A DNA stretch of 64,000 nt from an archaeon. GTDB lineage: Archaea; Nanobdellota; Nanobdellia; Woesearchaeales; GW2011-AR15. The translations under genes were made by a program, and so were the position numbers. Location: NCBI GenBank assembly GCA_018657065.1, contig JABHXU010000008.1, positions 1 through 64,000 of the forward strand, read 5' to 3'. Under the pieces are notes generated by a model that searched no databases, was not told where the DNA came from, and saw only the letters and a program-made list of their open reading frames with translations. Below, piece after piece: positions 57,804 to 64,000 of the stretch; the stretch's first letter is position 1, and every line of letters begins with the position of its first letter.

Positions 57804-60800
57804 TTAATAATCTTTCAATATATCAAAAATAACATTGTAACTTGGGTTATCCCATGTACTTCCACCGAATGCTCTAAGTGTTGCCTCAGCTTGAGAATGA
57901 GACCAGCCTAAATTTTTCATGCCATAATACCCAACAAACATTCCAGTTCTATGAACTCCATATGTACAATGTACATATGATTTTTGACCAGAAGATGCAA
58001 TGTTAATTGCATTTCTAACTCTACTGATTAATTCTGCTTCAGCTGCACTTTCTCTAGGATATCTAATATAACCTCCTAATGCAATACATGTATGGCTTAA
58101 ACCTGCTGCTTGCGCATTTGCAGCTGCATTAGGATCTTCACAAGCCAAGTCAACAATAGTTGTAAATCCTTGTTCTTTTAATGTTAGAAAATCATCTGCA
58201 TTAGGTTGTCCACCTACAAAAATTGAACTTGTTAAGGACCTATAAGTTAACCACATGTCACTATTACCACTACCACCTCCACCTAACCCTAATCCCCCCA
58301 TAGTTCCTGAAGCAGATCCTCCACTAACACCAACACCTAAATGATTAGCTACACCTCTTTCACCACCAGGATCTGATGGTGTGTTTACAAGTAACGGTGT
58401 TCCTCCTTGATCAGCAACTAAAGTTGTTGAACCTCCTCCATCCATATTAACTCCATGTGTTGCTTTATGATGAACAAATATTTCTCCTAATTCTCTTAAA
58501 TTTACTCCTTCACTACTTTCTGCTCCTCTACCATTAACAACAACGATATACATTAAATCATTTTTTTCATCTAATCCAATACCTGTTCTTGGATCAGCTA
58601 CTGCGTGCCCATCTTCAATCTTATCAGGACTAAATCTATCTAAAACCCCATTTTCATCTGAAACTGTTTGAAAACCTGTAACTGCATGATAAGGGTCAAC
58701 AGAATTACCAAATCCAACTTTATTTTCTTTACTTGCAACAAAGGTAGCATCATTAATTTTAAGATCAGGACTTGAATATACATCACCAGATGACATTGCA
58801 TAATATCCTACATTCTCATTCCCTCCACCATATTCAAAACCTCCACCATTAATAGCTAATACTAAATCATTAACTGGTCCGTACATAGATAAAAATTGTG
58901 ATGTTTGCATTAATGTTTCTTGTCTAGGTGTAACAAAAAAATTTGGATCTTTTGTTAAGTCAATTTTTACAACATAATAAACAACGTGTCTAGGAATATC
59001 AATTTCTGGATTAACTGAATTATCAACTTTTTTCATCTCAATTCCAGGATATAATTCTTGGAAATCACCTGGAGGTATATCTAAAAATCCACCTGTTCCT
59101 CCACCTAACTCTGAAAATCCGCCTCCTCCATCTGAATTTAAATCATCTGGATTTCCTGATACAGATATTCCTTCTCCTTTAAAATGTAAGTAACCTGAGG
59201 CATAAGCTTTTTGATCTTTATTTAAATTTTCAACTTCAACTATTAACGTGTTTTCGTTAGCAACCAATTCACCTTTAGAATTTCCTTCTAAACTCCAACT
59301 ACATTTATCTTCTTTACTACAATCTCCAGTAGCTTCACTAAGGGATTTTAAAGTCTTATCTTCTTTACCTATCACATACCAACTATCAACACATGCATCA
59401 CCACCATCTTTAAGATCAATTATAAATTTTCCAGAACCTCCAACATCTTCAAAACTTGGATAACCATAAGTGTAAGGAGTTGCAAAAAATCTAGTTTCTT
59501 TTTCAAGAGTTCCTTTAATATTTTTATCATCTTCTATTGGTTCATACGAAATTGAATCGGATGGAATATCACAAACATTTCCTGTACATGATAAAGATGT
59601 ACCACCTATAAACATATTTTCATAACTAAGAAGCATTTTATCAATTGGACTATACCACCAAGATGGATTTTTAATTGCAGACAAACTCTCAGAACTACAA
59701 GAGTCAAGACCATAGTAACATTCTAAAAGAGCTTCACCTAAAGTTAAACAAGAATTCCTACATGTGTCATCTCCTGAAATAGTATATACTTCTTTTGTGT
59801 CTTCATCCCAATCTTTAATCATACTATCACAAGTTCCCTTATAATTATATATCATTGAATCATCATATTTAGTACATGATGCATTTCCCATAGCTTCAGG
59901 AATTAAATGCAATCCTTCCGGATTTTCTCCAGTATCTGGATTATTTCTCCAATACGTGTCTTCTGAAGGTTTAATTAAATGTCTATATACATATCCCATA
60001 AAATATGGTTCAGGTTTAGTTGATCCACCACAAGTCACAACAGCCATAGGTGTAAAATGTGAAACTTGAGCACTATAATAATAATAATTTTCATCTTCAT
60101 CAAATCCCAAGCTTGGATATGTTCTCCATATATCTCCTAATTCATCATAATAAGCTATTTGTGGTGCAATTTTGGGATATGCTAAAGGTAATTCTTCTTT
60201 TCTTAATCCAATAGTAACTTTTAATGGAGGATCAAATATTGCTCCACTAGGAAGCCCTTCATAAACAATATTTCCTAAAACAACTTCATTACTTAATTCG
60301 TTAAAATTTTTATCAAGTAAATTAAATGCAATTTTTTCAATAGGTTTTCCATTTTCATCAATAGCAACAGTATCTTCACTAACTGACACAACCATATTTT
60401 CATCACTAGAAAAAAATGTAGATCCTGCAGAGATTGATCCCTCAATTTTAAAACTACTCAATCGTTTTAAAGAATATTGAAATTCTTCAATTTCTACTGA
60501 AGTATTATTTCTAAAAATTTTAACTGGAAAATTTAGATCAACAAAAACAACTTCTTCATTAATCAAAACATTTGATGATGGTTTTCCGTATTCAACATTA
60601 TAATCTTTAATAAATGAAAAATTTCCAACACATGAAACTAATTTTAAATCTACATAAGAAGCAACAGCATTTTCTGAATTAAAACCAAACAATTCAACAG
60701 CATTTGTTGTAGTATGATCTAAGCAAGTATCAATATAATATTTAGTATTTGTTTTTTCTAAAGATAACCCTTCACTAGGTGCTTCAACCCCTCTAGGAAG

Positions 60801-60881
60801 TTTATAAGCTAAGAATGACACTGAAATTAAGATAATAAATCCAATTAAAACAAAAATTGAAATACTATGAGCCCTACCCAT
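57804..60881 (-). CDS. Membrane-anchored protein with phosphodiester glycosidase (NAGPA-like) and C-terminal tyrosine/dual-specificity phosphatase-like domains
   Basis: N-terminal TM; LVLAINGGGFEYGG..DPRTGIGLDEKNDLMYIVVVNGR..HGVNMDGGGSTTLV; HCTYGVHRTGMFVGYYGM P-loop. Confidence 0.8.
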   Translation of the reverse strand: MGRAHSISIFVLIGFIILISVSFLAYKLPRGVEAPSEGLSLEKTNTKYYIDTCLDHTTTNAVELFGFNSENAVASYVDLKLVSCVGNFSFIKDYNVEYGKPSSNVLINEEVVFVDLNFPVKIFRNNTSVEIEEFQYSLKRLSSFKIEGSISAGSTFFSSDENMVVSVSEDTVAIDENGKPIEKIAFNLLDKNFNELSNEVVLGNIVYEGLPSGAIFDPPLKVTIGLRKEELPLAYPKIAPQIAYYDELGDIWRTYPSLGFDEDENYYYYSAQVSHFTPMAVVTCGGSTKPEPYFMGYVYRHLIKPSEDTYWRNNPDTGENPEGLHLIPEAMGNASCTKYDDSMIYNYKGTCDSMIKDWDEDTKEVYTISGDDTCRNSCLTLGEALLECYYGLDSCSSESLSAIKNPSWWYSPIDKMLLSYENMFIGGTSLSCTGNVCDIPSDSISYEPIEDDKNIKGTLEKETRFFATPYTYGYPSFEDVGGSGKFIIDLKDGGDACVDSWYVIGKEDKTLKSLSEATGDCSKEDKCSWSLEGNSKGELVANENTLIVEVENLNKDQKAYASGYLHFKGEGISVSGNPDDLNSDGGGGFSELGGGTGGFLDIPPGDFQELYPGIEMKKVDNSVNPEIDIPRHVVYYVVKIDLTKDPNFFVTPRQETLMQTSQFLSMYGPVNDLVLAINGGGFEYGGGNENVGYYAMSSGDVYSSPDLKINDATFVASKENKVGFGNSVDPYHAVTGFQTVSDENGVLDRFSPDKIEDGHAVADPRTGIGLDEKNDLMYIVVVNGRGAESSEGVNLRELGEIFVHHKATHGVNMDGGGSTTLVADQGGTPLLVNTPSDPGGERGVANHLGVGVSGGSASGTMGGLGLGGGGSGNSDMWLTYRSLTSSIFVGGQPNADDFLTLKEQGFTTIVDLACEDPNAAANAQAAGLSHTCIALGGYIRYPRESAAEAELISRVRNAINIASSGQKSYVHCTYGVHRTGMFVGYYGMKNLGWSHSQAEATLRAFGGSTWDNPSYNVIFDILKDY

Positions 60882-60996
60882 ACATAATTTCAGAAGGTTT
60901 CTACTATATAAATTTTAGCAATATTTATAAACAAAAGTTGATTCTTTTAAGGAAGAGAGAGAAGAAACTGGAAGTTTGTTTCTCAGTGGCGGATTA

Positions 60997-61359
60997 ATGA
61001 AAGGAAAACCACTATTACCTGTACTTCGTACAAAGAAAAGATATATTGTCTATGAAACAATATCAAGAACTAAAACCAAACACAATGAAGTAGTTAATGC
61101 GATAATAGAATCACATAAAAATTGTTTTGGAATGTTTGGACTCGGTAATGCAGGAATAATGGACACTAAAATATTTAAAGAAAATAAAGGAATATTAAAG
61201 GTCAATAATAAATACTTAAATGATCTTAAAACATCAATTGCTATGATAAATAATATAAATGGAAAAGAAGTCATAGTAAATATTATACTTGTATCGGGGA
61301 AAATAAATAAAACAAAATTAATGGTTAACAGAGGATATGAAAAGCAACAAACACGTTGA
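60997..61359 (+). CDS. rnp2: RNase P protein component 2 (Pop5-like; track ORF start 60976)
   Basis: Length and KKRYIVYET..., position directly upstream of psmA as in archaeal exosome/proteasome superoperon. Confidence 0.65.
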   Translation: MKGKPLLPVLRTKKRYIVYETISRTKTKHNEVVNAIIESHKNCFGMFGLGNAGIMDTKIFKENKGILKVNNKYLNDLKTSIAMINNINGKEVIVNIILVSGKINKTKLMVNRGYEKQQTR

Positions 61360-61404
61360 TTACCTTTTCAGTACACCTCATAAAAACACTCGGAGGACAA
61401 TAAA

Positions 61405-62124
61405 ATGCAACCACTACAACATCAAATGATGGGATATGATAGAGCAATTACAATGTTTAGTCCTGATGGTAGATTACTACAGGTTGAATATGCAAAAAAA
61501 ACAGTCAGACAAGGAAGTACTGCTATAGGAATAACATGCCAAGATGGAGTTGTTCTTGTAACAGATAAACGAATTGTTGATAAATTAATTGTACCTAAAT
61601 CAGTTGAAAAAATTTGGCAAATTGATTCTCATATTGGTGCAACAGCATCAGGTATTATTAGTGATGCCAGAGTTCTTATCGAAAGATCTCAACTTCAAGC
61701 TCAACAACATAGAGTTACATATGACTCACCAATTGACATTATTTCAATTGTTAGAGACATTGCAAACTTAAAACAATTAACAACTCAATCTGGTGGATAC
61801 AGACCTTTTGGTGTATCTTTACTAATTGCAGGTGTTGATAATGGAAAAGCAAAATTATATGAGACAGACCCAACTGGAATTTATTTCCAATATAAAGCCT
61901 GTGTAATAGGTGAAGCTGAACCTGAAGTAGAAGAAATACTAAATAAAGATTACAAAGAATCTATGAAAATGGATGAAGGATTTAAGTTAGCAATTAAAGC
62001 ACTTAAAAAATCACTTGACAAAAACTTTGATCCAGAAAGAATAGATGCAGCTTACGTTTCAAATAAAGATCAGAAATTTAGTAGGCTAACAAAAAACGAA
62101 ATTATGAACTACATGAAAAAATGA
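61405..62124 (+). CDS. psmA: Proteasome subunit alpha
   Basis: GYDRAITMFSPDGRLLQVEYAKKTVRQGSTAIGI. Confidence 0.96.
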   Translation: MQPLQHQMMGYDRAITMFSPDGRLLQVEYAKKTVRQGSTAIGITCQDGVVLVTDKRIVDKLIVPKSVEKIWQIDSHIGATASGIISDARVLIERSQLQAQQHRVTYDSPIDIISIVRDIANLKQLTTQSGGYRPFGVSLLIAGVDNGKAKLYETDPTGIYFQYKACVIGEAEPEVEEILNKDYKESMKMDEGFKLAIKALKKSLDKNFDPERIDAAYVSNKDQKFSRLTKNEIMNYMKK

Positions 62125-62834
62125 AATCATTCAAAACATTCGACAAGGAAAAAGTATCTTTCAACTTAGCTAAGCTAAAAAAAGGCGGAGAAATGTTTGA
62201 AGTAATTATTGATCCTGACAAAATCCTTGAGTTCAAAAAAGGAAAACTTAAAGCAAAAGAATCTGTAATGTATGAAAAAGTTTTTTTTGATGCAAAAAAA
62301 GGTTTAGAAGCTTCAAGCGAAATAATGAACAAAGTGTTTAACACAGAGAATGTAGTTGAAGTAATTGATGTAATACTTAATGACGGTGAAATTCAATTCA
62401 CTCAAGAGTATAGAGAGGAAAAACAAAAAGAAAAGTTTAATAGAATTTTAGAGATTATTTCTAGAAATGCTATTGACGCAAAAACAGGACTACCTCATCC
62501 AAGAAATAGAATAGAAAGTGCTATGGAAGAGGCTCGTGTTAAAATTGATGTATTTAAAGACGCAGAAGAACAAGTTGATGACATTGTTCATAAACTTAAA
62601 CCAATTATTCCTATAAAACTTGCAATGAAAGAAATTCAAATAAAAATTCCAGCTCAATATACTGGGACTGCATATGGAGTTGTTTCAAAGTATGGAAAAA
62701 TATTAATGGATAACTGGTTAAATGATGGATCATGGCTATGTTCTGTTGAAATTCCAGCTGGAATTCAAAATGATTTTTTTGATGCATTAAATAGATTAAC
62801 ACAAGGTACAGTTGAGTCCAAAGTTTTAAGATAA
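62121..62834 (+). CDS. Ribosome maturation protein SBDS
   Basis: GEMFEVIIDPDKILEFKKGK..RNAIDAKTGLPHPRNRIESAMEEA. Confidence 0.94.
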   Translation: MKSFKTFDKEKVSFNLAKLKKGGEMFEVIIDPDKILEFKKGKLKAKESVMYEKVFFDAKKGLEASSEIMNKVFNTENVVEVIDVILNDGEIQFTQEYREEKQKEKFNRILEIISRNAIDAKTGLPHPRNRIESAMEEARVKIDVFKDAEEQVDDIVHKLKPIIPIKLAMKEIQIKIPAQYTGTAYGVVSKYGKILMDNWLNDGSWLCSVEIPAGIQNDFFDALNRLTQGTVESKVLR

Positions 62835-62909
62835 CTCAGAATCAAAAGATTCTGTGGGATCTGAAAATTCGAGCAAAGCTCAAATTTAAAGATAAATTAT
62901 GGTGAAAAA

Positions 62910-63611
62910 ATGGAAAAAGGAAAACTATTAATCAAAGATAAAGAAGTAGTAGTCCCTGGAGAAGTATTGGCACAAGGTATGTCTTATTTACCTAGCCAAG
63001 GCACTTACAGAAAGGGAAACGATGTTATTGCCTCAAAATTAGGCTTAGCAAGAGTAGAAGGAAATGTTGTTAAAATCATTCCAGTATCTGGGAGATACCT
63101 ACCAAAAAAAGGAGATGTGATCATTGCAAAAGTCACAGACATCAATATTGCTGGATGGACTGTTGATACAAATTCAGCATATAGAGCTATGCTATCAATG
63201 AAAGATGCCACATCTGATTTTATTAGAAGAGGTTCTGATCTAACAAGATATTTTGACATTGATGATTACATGGTTACAAAAATATTTAACGTAACCAGTC
63301 AAAATTTAGTTGATTTAACAATGAAAGGACCTGGTTTAAAAAAACTTGAAGGTGGAAGAATAATGACTGTAAGTCCTTCAAAAGTTCCTAGAATTATAGG
63401 AAAACAAGGTTCAATGGTCAGTATGATCAAACAAGCAACTAGTTGCAACATAATTGTTGGACAAAATGGAGTTGTTTTTGTAAAAGGAATTAATCCTGAA
63501 GATGAAATTTTGACTGTCAAAACAATCAAAAAAATCGAAGAAGAAAGCCATGTTGCTGGATTAACTGATAAAATCAAAGAATTCCTTGATAAAAAGAGTA
63601 AGAAAAGGTGA
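62910..63611 (+). CDS. rrp4: Exosome RNA-binding subunit Rrp4
   Basis: VVPGEVLAQG..SGRYLPKKGDVIIAKVTDI S1 domain; IIGKQGSMVSMIKQ KH motif. Confidence 0.93.
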   Translation: MEKGKLLIKDKEVVVPGEVLAQGMSYLPSQGTYRKGNDVIASKLGLARVEGNVVKIIPVSGRYLPKKGDVIIAKVTDINIAGWTVDTNSAYRAMLSMKDATSDFIRRGSDLTRYFDIDDYMVTKIFNVTSQNLVDLTMKGPGLKKLEGGRIMTVSPSKVPRIIGKQGSMVSMIKQATSCNIIVGQNGVVFVKGINPEDEILTVKTIKKIEEESHVAGLTDKIKEFLDKKSKKR

Positions 63612-63620
63612 ATGATTAAA

Positions 63621-64000
63621 ATGGCTTATAAAAAAAGATTAGATGGTAGAAAATTTGATGAGCTAAGACCAATAACAGCAGAAGTTGGTGTTATCCCTAA
63701 TGCGATTGGTTCTGCATATTTTAAGATTGGTAAAACTGGAGCTTACGCTGCAGTATATGGACCTAGAGATTTATATCCTAGATTCTTAAAAAATCCTAAA
63801 AGAGGAGTCTTAAGATGTAATTACAATATGATGCCTTTTTCGGGCGCTGGTGACAGAGTCAGACCTGGTACAAGTAGAAGAAGTAAAGAAATTAGTTTAG
63901 TAACTAATCAAGCTTTACTACCTGTTGTTAACCTAGATGATTTTCCTAACTCAGTTGTTGATGTTTTTGTTGAACTAAATGAAACTGATGCAGGATCCAG
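63621..64000 (+). CDS. rrp41: Exosome complex exonuclease Rrp41, partial (runs off right edge)
   Basis: MAYKKRLDGRKFDELRPITAEVGVIPNAIGSAYFKIGKTGAYAAVYGPRDLYPRFLKNPKRGVLRCNYNMMPFS. Confidence 0.93.
   Translation, partial: MAYKKRLDGRKFDELRPITAEVGVIPNAIGSAYFKIGKTGAYAAVYGPRDLYPRFLKNPKRGVLRCNYNMMPFSGAGDRVRPGTSRRSKEISLVTNQALLPVVNLDDFPNSVVDVFVELNETDAGS

Overview
An AT-rich archaeal chromosome segment. Archaeal markers are aIF2-gamma, S12/S7/L30e/S17e/L37e, SecE, NusG/Spt5, Alba, LSm, RtcB, RNase P Pop5, proteasome alpha, SBDS, Rrp4, a partial Rrp41, and diphthamide enzymes. The small genes and style suggest a DPANN-like lineage, but that is inference. Most genes are housekeeping or small membrane proteins. 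Main points of interest: (1) a cobalamin-riboswitch-like leader at ~325-428 on the minus strand, with a candidate L5-L13 kissing loop (GUAAUU/AAUUAC); (2) a dNTP/B12 gene run at ~25.9-32.6 kb (two class II RNR paralogs, PduO-type adenosyltransferase, thyA, folA) preceded by two tandem 16-bp NrdR-box-like palindromes spaced 32 bp centre to centre; (3) the second RNR paralog carries the only ATP-cone but has lost the redox cysteines and altered the active-site Asn/Glu, suggesting a catalytic plus regulatory pseudoenzyme pair; (4) a DUF1653 gene interrupted in frame by a 54-57 nt two-hairpin insert holding two stop codons; (5) a tRNA-Arg(TCG) with a 32-nt D-loop insertion, and two tRNA genes whose 3' ends are duplicated ~80-150 bp downstream; (6) an unrecognised ~155-nt ncRNA with TATA box and poly-T end near 49.06-49.21 kb; (7) a secreted protein fusing a NAGPA-like domain to a tyrosine-phosphatase-like domain. 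No rRNA genes, CRISPR arrays, integrases or transposases were recognised. All assignments come from reading the sequence; no searches were run.
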